From Anaerolineales bacterium (lineage in GTDB: Bacteria > Chloroflexota > Anaerolineae > Anaerolineales > E44-bin32): a DNA stretch of 46,465 nucleotides. Shown here piece by piece: positions 24,774 through 34,354 of the stretch. How positions within the stretch are numbered: the first letter of the stretch is position 1; each line of letters opens with the position of its first letter. The notes below the pieces were generated by a model that did no database searches, had not been told where the DNA came from, and saw nothing but the letters and a program-made list of their open reading frames with translations. The position numbers and the translations under genes were made by a program. The stretch lies in assembly GCA_037382465.1 (NCBI GenBank), contig JARRPX010000036.1:43927-90391 (forward strand), given 5' to 3'.

Positions 24774-26435
24774 TCACTCGGGAGCACGCTCAGCGATGAC
24801 CAGGGCATTCAACGTGTTAAAGCGCCCACGCCGCTCGGATGCAAACAGGAGCACACCCCGATCGCCATCAGGTACGAAGGTCAGGTGGATTGCTTCCCAT
24901 TGCTTTGGCAAATAGGAGAAATACTCCATCATCTTTTTACCCGTCACACCGTTTACCGCATACAGGTGCTTGTCGTCTGACAGGACCAACACATCGAGCT
25001 GGCTGTTCCCATCCAGATCGACCAGAATCGGATCCCACATTTGCTCGAGCTGCGGATATTCGCCATAGCTGCCCTCAAAAATCCACTGCACCGAGCCGTC
25101 TGCACCATCCAGCGCCCATAATTCATTGTGCGCAACGATGTTGCCGTAGACGAAATTTCCTGATGGAAAGAACTGGTCGGCCGTGTATTCCGGCCAAATC
25201 GAAAAAACGATTTCTAAAGCTGGATCGTCATCGATATTTCCCACGGCCGAGTCGCGGTAAAAACCGCCTTGGCCATGGACTGATTGTGGTTGATATAAGC
25301 TGCCGTCGTCATTCTTGAAAACGATATATCCCCAACCTTCGACAGCCAGTGGCGTTTCCCAGATCATGTTTCCTCGCGAGTCCAGCAGGTAGTAATTGCA
25401 GCGTGAGCCCAAACCGATCTCCAATTCCCCATCCCCGTTATAATCGGCTACCGTGGTCGACTCCCAGCTTTCACAAGGAGTCTTTCCTAATTCCGGCGGA
25501 GCGTTGGCCGATTGAGCTTCTGTTGGAGAGGTATCGAAATGCCACATCTCGTTTCCCAAATTGTCCCAAACGATCATTCGCTCAACCGATTGCCAATCCC
25601 AGTAAAGATGATGATGGCTGATGATCTCCAATAAGCCGTCTCCATCGAGGTCGGCGGCGGTCGGCTGACCGTATTGAGCGCCGGTCGTCTCCCGTTCCCA
25701 GATTTGGCTGCCGTCTTGCCCATTGAGCAGACGAAGTTTCCTCGGATGACCGTATGAATTGATGATAATTTCCATCTGGCCGTCCGCGTTCACATCGGCA
25801 ACGGTCATGCCTAAGCCGCCTTCAGAGAAAGGATGCTGCCAAATGATTGAGCCGTCCTTGCCGTTCAAGGCATAGATCTGAGCAACCGCTCTATCCGGGC
25901 TATCCTGGCGCTGGTTTGCGAAAACCAAATCAAGCTGGCCGTCATTGTTCAGGTCGGTGATCACTGGCGGACAATAGCGAGTGATATATTCCAACGGCAT
26001 TTCCCATTGGATGCTGCCGTCATCCACGTTGAAGACGGTCAGAAAGCCGTCCAGCGTTCGTGGATCATACCGCCCGATCACATATTCGGCGTGGCCATCG
26101 CCGTCCAGATCGTCGGCGACAGGATAAAGATTCATGTAGGAATATCGCTCATCTTCCAGATCCCAAAGATGGTTGGGGTTCTCAAGCAGAAGCCATCCGG
26201 TGGATGTGTAGGCGGCCGTGTTAGTTAGATTGTTGCGCGGATACGGCCAGTAAACCGATTCCGTAGGGGCTGGAGTGCTGGTTTGCGTATCTGCAGGCTG
26301 GAGTTGAGGCGGCGTCTCTGTTTGCGTAGGAACGACCGCTTCCGTGATTGGAGCTGACCTTTCAGTGTCGCAGCCGGTTGATATTACACAAATGACAAAC
26401 AGAACGATGAGAACACACAGGTTGTTACGACCCAT
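24774..26435 (-). CDS. VCBS/FG-GAP-repeat surface lipoprotein
   Basis: 553 residues from ATG 26435. A signal peptide ends with lipobox 'STGC' (Cys22), followed by a Thr/Pro/Gln-rich linker (about 30-60). The mature part has at least six Ca(2+)-loop-like repeats ('DLDGDGHAE', 'DLNNDGQLD', 'DVNADGQME', 'DLDGDGLLE', 'DYNGDGELE', 'DLDGNSQLD') each followed by a hydrophobic strand, with 'ALDGADGSVQWIF'- and 'ALNGKDGSIIWQH'-type blades between, as in PQQ-like/FG-GAP beta-propellers. Likely anchored on the outer face of the membrane and Ca-stabilised. No enzyme residues are visible; ligand binding or adhesion is a guess. Confidence 0.85.
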   Translation of the reverse strand: MGRNNLCVLIVLFVICVISTGCDTERSAPITEAVVPTQTETPPQLQPADTQTSTPAPTESVYWPYPRNNLTNTAAYTSTGWLLLENPNHLWDLEDERYSYMNLYPVADDLDGDGHAEYVIGRYDPRTLDGFLTVFNVDDGSIQWEMPLEYITRYCPPVITDLNNDGQLDLVFANQRQDSPDRAVAQIYALNGKDGSIIWQHPFSEGGLGMTVADVNADGQMEIIINSYGHPRKLRLLNGQDGSQIWERETTGAQYGQPTAADLDGDGLLEIISHHHLYWDWQSVERMIVWDNLGNEMWHFDTSPTEAQSANAPPELGKTPCESWESTTVADYNGDGELEIGLGSRCNYYLLDSRGNMIWETPLAVEGWGYIVFKNDDGSLYQPQSVHGQGGFYRDSAVGNIDDDPALEIVFSIWPEYTADQFFPSGNFVYGNIVAHNELWALDGADGSVQWIFEGSYGEYPQLEQMWDPILVDLDGNSQLDVLVLSDDKHLYAVNGVTGKKMMEYFSYLPKQWEAIHLTFVPDGDRGVLLFASERRGRFNTLNALVIAERAPE

Positions 26436-26658
26436 CAATGTTCATTACTCCTTTCATCACAACGAACTCGAAGGATCTTCCCCATAATCTGGAGATAAGC
26501 ATACACTTACTTCCGCAATAGCAAAAGTAAACTCAAAGCTGAGGTATCGTATTGAACGCTTCCCTACAACGGAGCACCCAACAGAATCAAGAGAGGCCGC
26601 CAGGAGATAACCCATCGAACTCAAATTGGCAGACCGACATATCCAGCATTGAACACAC

Positions 26659-27924
26659 CTAGACAAGAGATTCCAGAAATCTGGCAGCAACATACGTCGC
26701 AGCTATCGCAGCCGGCGACAATTTCGGCTTATACAGATCGAACCCATGCTCCGTGTCAGGAAGTTCGAGTAAATATGAAGGGCGCCCCGCAGCCAAGAGC
26801 GTACGATGTAGACTACGCACTTCCGGAGCTGCACCGCTGAAATCATGCAGGCCCTGCAGCAGCAGCGTCGGCGGACAGTGCTTTCCGATGTGATGGCACG
26901 GTGAGGCGCTTTCGTATACATCTGGAATCGTCGACGGCTCTCCACCCAGAGCTTCTGGCAGCAGGCGGTGGACGGGAATAACTTCAAAACCGAAGCGGGA
27001 TTCCAGAAATTCCATGAACATCCGCTCTATTCCGCTCTTCCCCGTCAAGCCGGGCAATTCCGCGAAGCTTCGGAATTGCGCCTTCAAATCAGGTGGACCG
27101 TAATACGAAACGACTGCACGAACGCTGGTATCGAGGCACACATCGGGAGGATCCAGTTCCGGATGATTCGGCGTGTATGCCGCCAGCAGCGCCAGGTGGC
27201 CTCCTGCAGACCCACCCATGAGAACGATTCGATCGGCCTTGATGTGCAGGTCGGCCGAATGATCTTTCATCCAACAAATCGAACGCTTCACATCCGCAAG
27301 CATCCCAAAAATATCCGCCGCAGGCGCAAGTGTGTAGGCGACATCCACGATCAAGTGGCCCTGCGCTGTCAAATAACGGAAGAAAGGACGCGTGCAGAAA
27401 TCTTTGTCGGCGTAATGCCATCCGCTGCCATGGAGATAGACGACGCCTAAACCAGAATGACCTGTTTCTCTTGAAGGAGACCAGACATCCGCCAGGATTT
27501 TCCCGCCGTTTTCCACGTGGGTTCCTATCTGGACGTCTTTTTCCCAGGTGTACGCCTTCGGCGTGGTCAATGCATAACCCAAGATGGATGGTGCTCTTCG
27601 CATGGATTCCGGAGTGCCGGGCAAAGGCCGAATCTCTTCGAAATGCTTCCTCAAACGCAGCGCGCGCTCGAGCAAACGATAAACGTGACGCGCCGATATA
27701 AACAAAGCCGCGCATCCGAAGATCAGCGAGAAGACATCCCGACCAATCAACCAGCCGGCAACTGCAGCGCACCCCCCGAACAAGCCACTGAACAATATGA
27801 AGGAACCCGAGAAAAGTTTCGGGACGAACAGGACGAGACGACTCCATCCTGCTTTCGGATGAATGATGGTAATCGAAGAAATAAAAAAGCAGAGGAATGC
27901 GGCAGCTTGTATTATCAACATCAT
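26659..27924 (-). CDS. Membrane-anchored alpha/beta hydrolase (HSL/BD-FAE type)
   Basis: 421 residues. The N-terminal 90 or so residues hold three hydrophobic segments (about 3-21, 31-60, 64-78). The hydrolase domain follows: 'HGSGWH' (165-170) supplies the oxyanion hole, 'GGSAGG' (237-242) the nucleophile Ser239, Asp in 'LLLQGLHDFSG' (about 368) and His in 'DTEHGFD' (about 396) complete the triad. This is the hormone-sensitive-lipase/carboxylesterase group. The membrane anchor suggests action on lipids or hydrophobic esters. AGGATATCG lies upstream of ATG 27924. Confidence 0.87.
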   Translation of the reverse strand: MMLIIQAAAFLCFFISSITIIHPKAGWSRLVLFVPKLFSGSFILFSGLFGGCAAVAGWLIGRDVFSLIFGCAALFISARHVYRLLERALRLRKHFEEIRPLPGTPESMRRAPSILGYALTTPKAYTWEKDVQIGTHVENGGKILADVWSPSRETGHSGLGVVYLHGSGWHYADKDFCTRPFFRYLTAQGHLIVDVAYTLAPAADIFGMLADVKRSICWMKDHSADLHIKADRIVLMGGSAGGHLALLAAYTPNHPELDPPDVCLDTSVRAVVSYYGPPDLKAQFRSFAELPGLTGKSGIERMFMEFLESRFGFEVIPVHRLLPEALGGEPSTIPDVYESASPCHHIGKHCPPTLLLQGLHDFSGAAPEVRSLHRTLLAAGRPSYLLELPDTEHGFDLYKPKLSPAAIAATYVAARFLESLV

Positions 27925-28009
27925 CGATATCCTGATATTGAAAAGATATGCAACTTTGAATTGCTTGTACGGCGAGTGGAATCTTTATCCAGACCAGCCG
28001 CACACATAT

Positions 28010-28570
28010 TCACCGATCACTTTCATTCTCACCGATCTCCCTTCCTAATCGATACGCTGCTTCCAAGCGAGATGCCGCCGACGATACATGCCCCTCTTTG
28101 GCGCAGTGCTCCAACACATCCAAACGCACGTTTATCCAGTCCTTGAAATCTTCAAACATCTTGATCGTGCATTCAGCACAGGCGCGGTAATTGTAGCAAA
28201 CCACCAAAACGATGTGTTTACCTACCAGGGCGGGAAGCTGGTCATCCAGCGATAAAAGGGCAGTCAGTCGATCGATGCACAACTTCGTTTGCGCGTTCAT
28301 GTGCCACCAATATATCGGCACAGCAAAGACGATTAACGTCGACGACTCGATCTCGGGGTAAATCCGTTGCATATCATCGTCGTAAATGCAGCGCGATGTT
28401 CCTGAACACAGAAAGCAGCCCTGGCAGGGTTGGATATCCATGTCGTTCAGCCAGAATTCAGAAATTTCAACTTCGTTCCCACCGCTGACAAGCCCATCCA
28501 GGAAGCTTTTTGTCAGCGTAGCTGTATTGCCGTCTTTTTTCGGGCTTCCCTGAATGACGAGCGTTTTCAT
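28010..28570 (-). CDS. Flavodoxin-fold NAD(P)H-dependent FMN reductase
   Basis: 186 residues from ATG 28570 (GGGAGG 5 bases upstream). 'LVIQGSPKKDGNTATLTKSF' (3-22) is the FMN phosphate loop of the NADPH-dependent FMN reductase/ArsH/iron-sulfur flavoprotein family. 'QPCQGCFLCSGTSRCIYDDD' (about 50-69) has four Cys, like the compact Cys motif of iron-sulfur flavoproteins, so the protein may carry a [4Fe-4S] cluster; this is inferred from spacing only. 'VFAVPIYWWHMNAQTKLCID' is the second FMN loop. Confidence 0.82.
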   Translation of the reverse strand: MKTLVIQGSPKKDGNTATLTKSFLDGLVSGGNEVEISEFWLNDMDIQPCQGCFLCSGTSRCIYDDDMQRIYPEIESSTLIVFAVPIYWWHMNAQTKLCIDRLTALLSLDDQLPALVGKHIVLVVCYNYRACAECTIKMFEDFKDWINVRLDVLEHCAKEGHVSSAASRLEAAYRLGREIGENESDR

Positions 28571-28743
28571 AGATGCCTCCCGGCCAAAAATCTTGTGGTG
28601 GGGATCATCAGGCAATAGACCCAATTCTTAAGCGCGTAACGCTCTCGTAACTCACGAGTTTCATTTCATTCGGGTCGAATACCACTCGTCCAGTTCAACC
28701 AGCCTGGACCCTGCGTCCTTTTCAGATCGAAGCAAATAATTGC

Positions 28744-30138
28744 CTATCGATACCGGCCTCGGCCGATAAATTTTACGATTTCATCCACAAAGGCTGTGTC
28801 ATAGAGACACTCATCGGACAATCGCAAGTAGAATCTGGATTTGGCATCCAGCAGCAGATCGATGTCATCGGCTGTGGCGACAGGTAAAACGTGACTCACC
28901 TCCACCCAATCCCAATTCCCCAAAGCGATGTGACCAGTTTCTCTCCATTCGGCAACCATTTCTAGGAATTCATCACGGGAAATCGACTCTTCTCCATCCT
29001 TCAAGGTTATCGACGACGTAAGGAAGGCATGTGTCACTTCCGCTTGATCAGAATCCGGAAGCGCTTCATACTCTTCCCACGTCAGGCCGGCGCTATCGAG
29101 CACGTTCTGGACAAGCGCCTCACAATAATCAGCCCAATCCTCATCATTCGACGAAGCGGCACTCTCTCTCAAAGCTAGCAGTCCTTCCGGCGTCGTCAGA
29201 TACTCACCCAGACCCAGAGCAACCCATTGGCGAAGGTCCGCTTCGTCGCTTTCCAGCAACGGAATAAGATGAGCTGCTGCTCGAGAATCGCCGAATTGAG
29301 CCAACGAAAAGACGTATCGGAGTAATTCCCCGGTATCGGTGGAGTCAAGCCCAGCGATAAGAAGGTCGTAATCATCCGGATGGCCAAATCCGCCCAATGC
29401 CACAATTGCGCTGTTACGCACACCCGTGGCCTCGTTGTCCACCGCTTTGCGAATATCTGGCAAGGCGGGGAGGTACTGTGCGCGGGTTAACAGCCCGATA
29501 GCGGAAGACAGCACGATCGGGTCTTCAGACGTCTGCAGCAATTCATGCAGCACCGGCAATCCCTTCGAACCGTAAGATCCCCACAGGAACTCATGAGTTC
29601 GGGGATACTCGAATGATAGATAGTGTCTTTCCGAGAAGAATTTACCCTGGTTGTCCAACGTAAGTACTTTAAGCATCGGCAAAGCCCGGGAATCCTGTGT
29701 GGAAGCGGCCTGAAAAGCGGGTATAAAGAGCAATTCATAAACCCATTGATCGGCTGGTATGGAGGACCAGACATCGGCGATCGTATCGGCTTCCTCCAGT
29801 TCGCCGATGTCCCAGAGGATATAGGCAGCCAATAACTTGAATTCCACATCCTCCTCGCCGGCCTGTTCCATGACAGCCAACTCTTCCTTCAACGCCCGGG
29901 CGCCTTCCGGACCGGCATTGGTGATGTCACCTATTGCCGATGCCAATGCTTCTGAATCGTTCTGGTTTGGCTCATCAAAGCCCATGTCCCGCAGCACAGA
30001 AATGGACGGCGTGAGATCGGGCGCAGGCGTGGCTGAAGGTGATGGTGGTGAAACCATGCGGGTCGGCGTGCTGCATCCGGTTCCAAACGAGATACCCATG
30101 AGCATACACACGATGATGATCACAGATCGGCGAGTCAT
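28744..30138 (-). CDS. HEAT-repeat lipoprotein
   Basis: 464 residues; AAAGGATCTTGAA before ATG 30138. The signal peptide ends at lipobox 'GTGC' (Cys22), followed by a Ser/Pro/Thr-rich linker. The mature domain consists of helical repeats: 'SEDPIVLSSAIGLLTRAQ' and 'NEATGVRNSAIVALGGFG' (about 230-265), 'GDSRAAAHLIPLLESDEADL' and 'WVALGLGEYLTTPEGL', which have HEAT spacing. The C-terminal part is acidic. Likely a surface scaffold or binding protein; no enzyme motif is seen. Confidence 0.78.
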   Translation of the reverse strand: MTRRSVIIIVCMLMGISFGTGCSTPTRMVSPPSPSATPAPDLTPSISVLRDMGFDEPNQNDSEALASAIGDITNAGPEGARALKEELAVMEQAGEEDVEFKLLAAYILWDIGELEEADTIADVWSSIPADQWVYELLFIPAFQAASTQDSRALPMLKVLTLDNQGKFFSERHYLSFEYPRTHEFLWGSYGSKGLPVLHELLQTSEDPIVLSSAIGLLTRAQYLPALPDIRKAVDNEATGVRNSAIVALGGFGHPDDYDLLIAGLDSTDTGELLRYVFSLAQFGDSRAAAHLIPLLESDEADLRQWVALGLGEYLTTPEGLLALRESAASSNDEDWADYCEALVQNVLDSAGLTWEEYEALPDSDQAEVTHAFLTSSITLKDGEESISRDEFLEMVAEWRETGHIALGNWDWVEVSHVLPVATADDIDLLLDAKSRFYLRLSDECLYDTAFVDEIVKFIGRGRYR

Positions 30139-31151
30139 TTCAAGATCCTTTCCGATTCAATTCAGTCAGCAAACGGTCATTCCGCAGGTGCGGGATTGAG
30201 AGACCGCAGAATCTTCTGGCAAACGCAGCGCTGCACAAGGTTTCAGCGGCCGGCAACAACGGCACGATATTGAGGGTTGGATGCCCAAAGACCGGCATGA
30301 GTTTGACATTCAGTATAATTCGCAATCAAACATCACGCCTGTCCACATCTGGCATTTTTCTGAGAAAGGCCAGAAGAATCACCTGACGACCCATTCTGAT
30401 TTACGACCTCCGCCAAACATGGGACGAAATGCAGAGACAGCACTGAATTGCTCCCGAGAACAACTCGCGAATGCGATCCGGCGGTTGAACGAGATCTACG
30501 CGCGATACTGCCCAACCGAACACATCTTGTGCAAATATCTGGGGGAGATCCGCTCACGCCCGGCTCCAGCCTGTTCTTTCAGTAGTTCATCGCAAGCAAG
30601 AAACAGACCATGAAGTATAAGGTGTTCTTCGTGACTCAGCTTGGAGAGACCTCGATCGTCGTATGGAAGGTCATGTTCCCGCACTCCCTTCTCGCTGTAC
30701 AGGTTGTTTTCGACGGATCGGAAACAGAGAACGGCGTCCGACTATCAAGGAAGATTTCCTTAGGTCGCAGGAATCCGTTCCTGGGTGGACTTGTCGAGAA
30801 AGCAGCCCGATTGCTCCTTGGGGAGGAATACCTGCGTAAGATGGTCGAGCACAATCAGGATGGTCTGTAGAGATTGAGCGGGCACATCCAAACACAAATG
30901 GAATCCAAAACTACGGCAGCGTGGCCGTCCCACATCGGCAATTGGCGCGGCGTTCGCGTAGCACCTGCGCCGCCGAATCAGTGGTTTTCCGAGATAAGCT
31001 TTTCTGCGAATCAGCCTGAAACATTTATGATATTATAGATACTAATTATCTTTTAGGCACGCCGGTACTATCGCACATCCATCGACGTGGCAGATCTGTC
31101 TCTCAGCATCCCCTTCGAGATCGAAGGCACAGCAATCCTGGAGTGAACGTA
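30139..31151. other. One-kilobase stretch without an intact gene
   Basis: Only short overlapping frames are present. On the minus strand, about 30895-30496, one reading frame gives protein-like text ('LDVPAQSLQTILIVLDHLTQ', 'LSHEEHLILHGLFLACDELL') interrupted by three stops near 30737-30757. It may be a decayed gene, but no family is recognised. No tRNA, terminator or repeat is seen. The right end (about 31000-31140) is the AT-rich leader of the DUF1801 gene. Confidence 0.4.
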
Positions 31152-31607
31152 ATGGCCAAGAAAACCTCCCATGAAACGACAAACGTCGTTGAAAAGCCCG
31201 CCGTGAAACCAGTCCTCCTATCAGGCGGTAATCCTCAAATCGCCAAGGCCGACGGCGACGCACCTGTGCAGGCCTACATTTCGGCCATGCCGGATTGGAA
31301 AAGCGGCGTCGGGCACCGACTCGACGACATCATCGTGCGCAACGTGCCCAACGTCCGCAAGGCTGTGAAGTGGAATTCCCCCTTCTATGGCATCGAGGAC
31401 CAGGGCTGGTTTCTCAACTTCCATTGTTTCACGAAGTACGTAAAGGTGGCGTTCTTCCGCGGTGCGTCGCTCCATCCTGTCCCCCCTGGCAAATCCAAGC
31501 ACGAGGAAGTACGCTACCTCGATATCCACGAGGACGACCATCTCGACGAGGCGCAGTTGGCGGCATGGATCCGGCAGGCGGCGGAATTACCCGGCTGGAC
31601 TCCGTAG
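31152..31607 (+). CDS. DUF1801 family protein (YdhG-like)
   Basis: 151 residues from ATG 31152 with GGAG 8 bases upstream; a GTG at 31143 is less likely. After a polar N-terminal extension (1-40), 'VQAYISAMPDWKSGVGHRLD' begins the domain, 'AVKWNSPFYGIEDQGWFLNF' holds the conserved Lys-Trp and Gly-turn, and 'KVAFFRGASLHPVPPG' the next strand. Family members have a YdhG/DUF1801 fold of unknown function, sometimes linked to iron or stress. It is an isolated plus-strand gene. A second member is at 31805 on the opposite strand. Confidence 0.82.
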   Translation: MAKKTSHETTNVVEKPAVKPVLLSGGNPQIAKADGDAPVQAYISAMPDWKSGVGHRLDDIIVRNVPNVRKAVKWNSPFYGIEDQGWFLNFHCFTKYVKVAFFRGASLHPVPPGKSKHEEVRYLDIHEDDHLDEAQLAAWIRQAAELPGWTP

Positions 31608-31804
31608 CGCCGGCACTGGTACGCACAAGCGGTCGGGCTTTACGCCGAGCCGCTGTTCGACCCATCCGTGGACAATTCTATCTCACTCATCGGTGAGCAG
31701 CTCAGCCAATGCCGAGGGCAGCCGATGACGTGGCGTTCGGCTTCGTTCGCTAGATTTCAACACGTAAGTCCGCGCTTTCCGCTCCAACCACCCGCGAAAT
31801 ACGT

Positions 31805-32188
31805 TCACTTGACGGCCTTCTTCTTCCCCTTGGCTTTATTGAAATCCACTCCCGCTCGAATGAGCACCTTCAACGAACGCTCGTTCACTTGATCCCCCTC
31901 ATACAGGTCAATCGTGCGCCATTTCTTGCCTTCAAGCCCGCTGTTGAACAATTTATTCGGATCGGGAAGGCTGGCGCCATCGTAGAAAGTCAACTTTACC
32001 TTGTCATTAAAAGCATTGGTTACACAGACTATGCCATGGTCGGAAAAGACCGGAGCGCCCCTCCACTTCCATTCCTCGATGATCTCCGGGTCAGCTTCAT
32101 GGATGATTCTGCGCAGCTTGGCCAGCACCTTCCCTCGCCAATCCGTTAGGCCTGAAATCATCTCGTCGATTTGTTTACTCGCGTTCAT
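31805..32188 (-). CDS. DUF1801 family protein
   Basis: 127 residues from ATG 32188, which has GGAGGAG 6 bases upstream. 'QIDEMISGLTDWRGKVLAKL' (5-24), 'EEWKWRGAPVFSDHGIVCVT' and 'KVKLTFYDGASLPDPNKLFN' are the three conserved blocks (helix, Lys-Trp strand, Gly-Ala-x-Leu turn). It shares the fold with the protein at 31152 but is not a close copy. The C-terminus is Lys-rich. The gene has a promoter-like region with a dyad at 32270. Confidence 0.82.
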   Translation of the reverse strand: MNASKQIDEMISGLTDWRGKVLAKLRRIIHEADPEIIEEWKWRGAPVFSDHGIVCVTNAFNDKVKLTFYDGASLPDPNKLFNSGLEGKKWRTIDLYEGDQVNERSLKVLIRAGVDFNKAKGKKKAVK

Positions 32189-32581
32189 TGCTTCTCCTCC
32201 AGGAAGATCCAAGTATCTACCTTGGTGCTGCTGCTGTATTTCTATTATATACGCAATTTGGACCTATTATGTACGAAATGTACACCTGCGCATCCGGCGC
32301 CAGGTGCCTCGTCTGATGTATCGAAGAACTCAGGACTTGATGTACTCAAAGCCTGAAATGCAATACATCAAAGAACCATCAAAAGGCATAGTCCATCGAT
32401 GGTAGTGATCACTCCTGCGGAGAGAATAAACTCCAACCTCCCTTCTCAATCTTCTGGTCCAATTGCAGCAATTAACGGCCTGACTTTGCTTCCGGAAAAG
32501 TAATGCTGCGAATCGATCTTCGCGGAGGGAAATACTACGATGAACTTGGTATAAATAGACGTTAACACCAAAAAATAGCGC
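32189..32581. other. Intergenic region with a dyad and a TATAAT element
   Basis: 393 bases between two minus-strand genes. TATAAT on the minus strand occurs at 32249-32244, about 56 bases before the DUF1801 start, and a TGTAC-N5-GTACA dyad lies just behind it. The remaining part, 32290-32580, shows no open frame with a ribosome-binding site. Confidence 0.4.
32270..32284. promoter_or_regulatory. Inverted repeat TGTAC-N5-GTACA, possible operator
   Basis: A perfect 5+5 dyad with 5-base spacer, TGTACGAAATGTACA, lies 21-35 bases upstream of a minus-strand TATAAT and so covers the -35 area of the DUF1801 gene. No regulator gene is adjacent, so the binding protein is unknown. Chance occurrence cannot be excluded. 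Confidence 0.35.
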
Positions 32582-33142
32582 TTATCTACGAATGTAGTAA
32601 CGAAGATACATCATTCCATCGGGGAACCGCCGTTGGTCCGTCAACTCCAGGATAAGTTGATGATTTCTGGGGAGAGATCTTTTCCCACAGCCTATCGAAA
32701 TTGGCGCGAGAAACAGGTGGCATTCATCGACCAGATCGTATTTGAAAGCTTCGGCGGCCAACTCAGGACCCCCGATGCTGAGATCGGATTCCACTGCCGC
32801 CTTCATCTGCCTTACCTTTTCCGGATCGAACGTACGCTCGATACGTGTGTGGGTGGTCAATGGCGAATCCAGGGACCTGGAGAACACCACTTTGTCCGCT
32901 GCCTGCCAGATATGGGCGAAGTCCGCCTGTATGGAGGACTGCTTGGCCAGGCTGGCATTGGTCTCCCAGACAGCCATCACTTCATACATACGCCGTCCAT
33001 AGAGATAGATGCCGACCGGGCGCATCACGTCGTTTATGAATGCGTGGGCATTCTCGCCAGGCACCGCCCATTCGAATTTGCCGGTATCATCTTCGATATA
33101 ACCATCCACCGACATGATGGCTGAGTAGATCAACTTAGCCAC
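32582..33142 (-). CDS. Dihydrofolate reductase family protein (RibD C-terminal-like)
   Basis: 186 residues from GTG 33142, with AGGAGG 7 bases upstream. 'IYSAIMSVDGYIEDDTGKFE' (5-24) is the first strand with Ser-x-Asp-Gly, 'IYLYGRRMYEVMAVWE' (about 45-60) the Gly-Arg-x-x-Tyr segment, and 'DLSIGGPELAAEAFKYDLVD' (about 121-140) the NADPH Gly-Gly loop; 'ECHLFLAPISIGCGKR' completes it. Length and motifs match the common stand-alone YwjB/YyaP-like reductases. Confidence 0.87.
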   Translation of the reverse strand: MAKLIYSAIMSVDGYIEDDTGKFEWAVPGENAHAFINDVMRPVGIYLYGRRMYEVMAVWETNASLAKQSSIQADFAHIWQAADKVVFSRSLDSPLTTHTRIERTFDPEKVRQMKAAVESDLSIGGPELAAEAFKYDLVDECHLFLAPISIGCGKRSLPRNHQLILELTDQRRFPDGMMYLRYYIRR

Positions 33143-33276
33143 CTACGACCTCCTGGGGCACGGCCGGTGCTGGTCGGGAAACCACGACGACGGACTTATC
33201 CATCGAGACGCCAAAGACATCATCTCGTGAAATTCGCTGCGTGCTTCAAATCATAGCGAGTGTTGCACTTCGGAGA

Positions 33277-33756
33277 TCAACCGAACATTGTCTTTCCGCT
33301 GCGATATGAATTCAACTCTTCACCACAATTATGGCAAGATCTTTCATACCAGCTAAATCCTGTTCCGCATGCGCACCGCCAACGCTTTTGTTGTTCGGCC
33401 AACCATTGATCTGCTCCCTGCAACTTCAACGTTTCTAAATTCGAAACAACATCAAGGTGGTGGATCCGTCCATCGTTCTGAAAAGTCCGGATTCGATCGC
33501 AAGGGAACTCGGAGCAAAGCCCACAGTGCAGGATGTCTCTACGTTCCGCACAGTCTCGAATGCTGCAATCTGCGCATCCGGGATGGATGTACAGGATTTC
33601 TGATCTGCATCCTGAACAAGTGAATCCCTGAGTCACTCTCCCCTGGCGTCTTGCGTCCTTCAGGAGATGCTCGCTTTCGGGGAAAGATGCACGATAGTGA
33701 TAGCACGCCCCACAGTAGAGGCCACAAACGCCGAGCAGCGATTTCGAACTATTCAT
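33277..33756 (-). CDS. DUF3795 family Cys-rich protein
   Basis: 159 residues from ATG 33756. 'GVCGLYCGACYHY' (8-20) opens with the C-x3-C-x2-C block of DUF3795; further Cys pairs follow in 'FTCSGCRSE', 'HPGCADCSIRDCAERR', 'HCGLCSEFPC', and a zinc-ribbon-like C-terminal 'CACGTGF...CHNCGEEL'. About 15 Cys suggest metal binding at two or more sites. The C-terminal ribbon is an addition to the usual domain. Function unknown. Confidence 0.8.
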   Translation of the reverse strand: MNSSKSLLGVCGLYCGACYHYRASFPESEHLLKDARRQGRVTQGFTCSGCRSEILYIHPGCADCSIRDCAERRDILHCGLCSEFPCDRIRTFQNDGRIHHLDVVSNLETLKLQGADQWLAEQQKRWRCACGTGFSWYERSCHNCGEELNSYRSGKTMFG

Positions 33757-33973
33757 TATGAGCCCCGCATTCGTTGTTTTCCTGAGATCAGCTCGCACCA
33801 GGATCTCCGTCTATCAGTCGATCATACACCATTTCCGGCAAACGGCGGCCGAGTTTCGAACGTGACTTCCACGCATTCCCTCCACCGACTGCAGCAGCCT
33901 GCTGGGTGGTTCGTCGAAAATCCATGCTTGACGGAACCTGTTTCCGATCGGCCTGCCCGCTTTCGGCAAAGTG

Positions 33974-34354
33974 CTATGCAGCGGTTCTTGGTTCAGTTTG
34001 TCGATCGCTGCCGATCGTTCCCAGGTGCGTATGACCGAAGCCATCGGCGAACTTCAATCCATAACCAAAAGCCCGGTCCAGGCTTGAATGCGCGAACAGG
34101 ATGACTCCCAGAAGAGACACAAGCGTCATGGAAAGAAAATCACCCAGCACGAAAAGCATCAGTGCAAACGCCCGAAAGTGAAAGATGTTGTAAACGACCG
34201 CCCCGGCCCTCGTGTCCTTGAAGTAGCCCAGCATACTGATATCAGGGACGAACAGGAGGAGAGGAAACAGCCACCATGGATAAGCCAAAGTCGAGTAGAG
34301 ATAGATTGAAAACAAGAATATCCCGAATTCCTCGAGTCTCACCACTGTTCTCAT
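33974..34354 (-). CDS. DUF4260 family membrane protein
   Basis: 126 residues with AAAGGAG before ATG 34354. Helices at about 7-24, 25-40, 53-70 and 72-92 are followed by 'DRAFGYGLKFADGFGHTHLG' (about 93-112), the conserved tail of DUF4260. Family function is unknown. The C-terminal 14 residues are polar and not conserved. Confidence 0.82.
   Translation of the reverse strand: MRTVVRLEEFGIFLFSIYLYSTLAYPWWLFPLLLFVPDISMLGYFKDTRAGAVVYNIFHFRAFALMLFVLGDFLSMTLVSLLGVILFAHSSLDRAFGYGLKFADGFGHTHLGTIGSDRQTEPRTAA

Noticed and set aside
22341-33142. The RibD-like and DHFR-like proteins as one riboflavin or folate operon
   Set aside because: They lie 10 kb apart in unrelated surroundings and have no pathway partners nearby.
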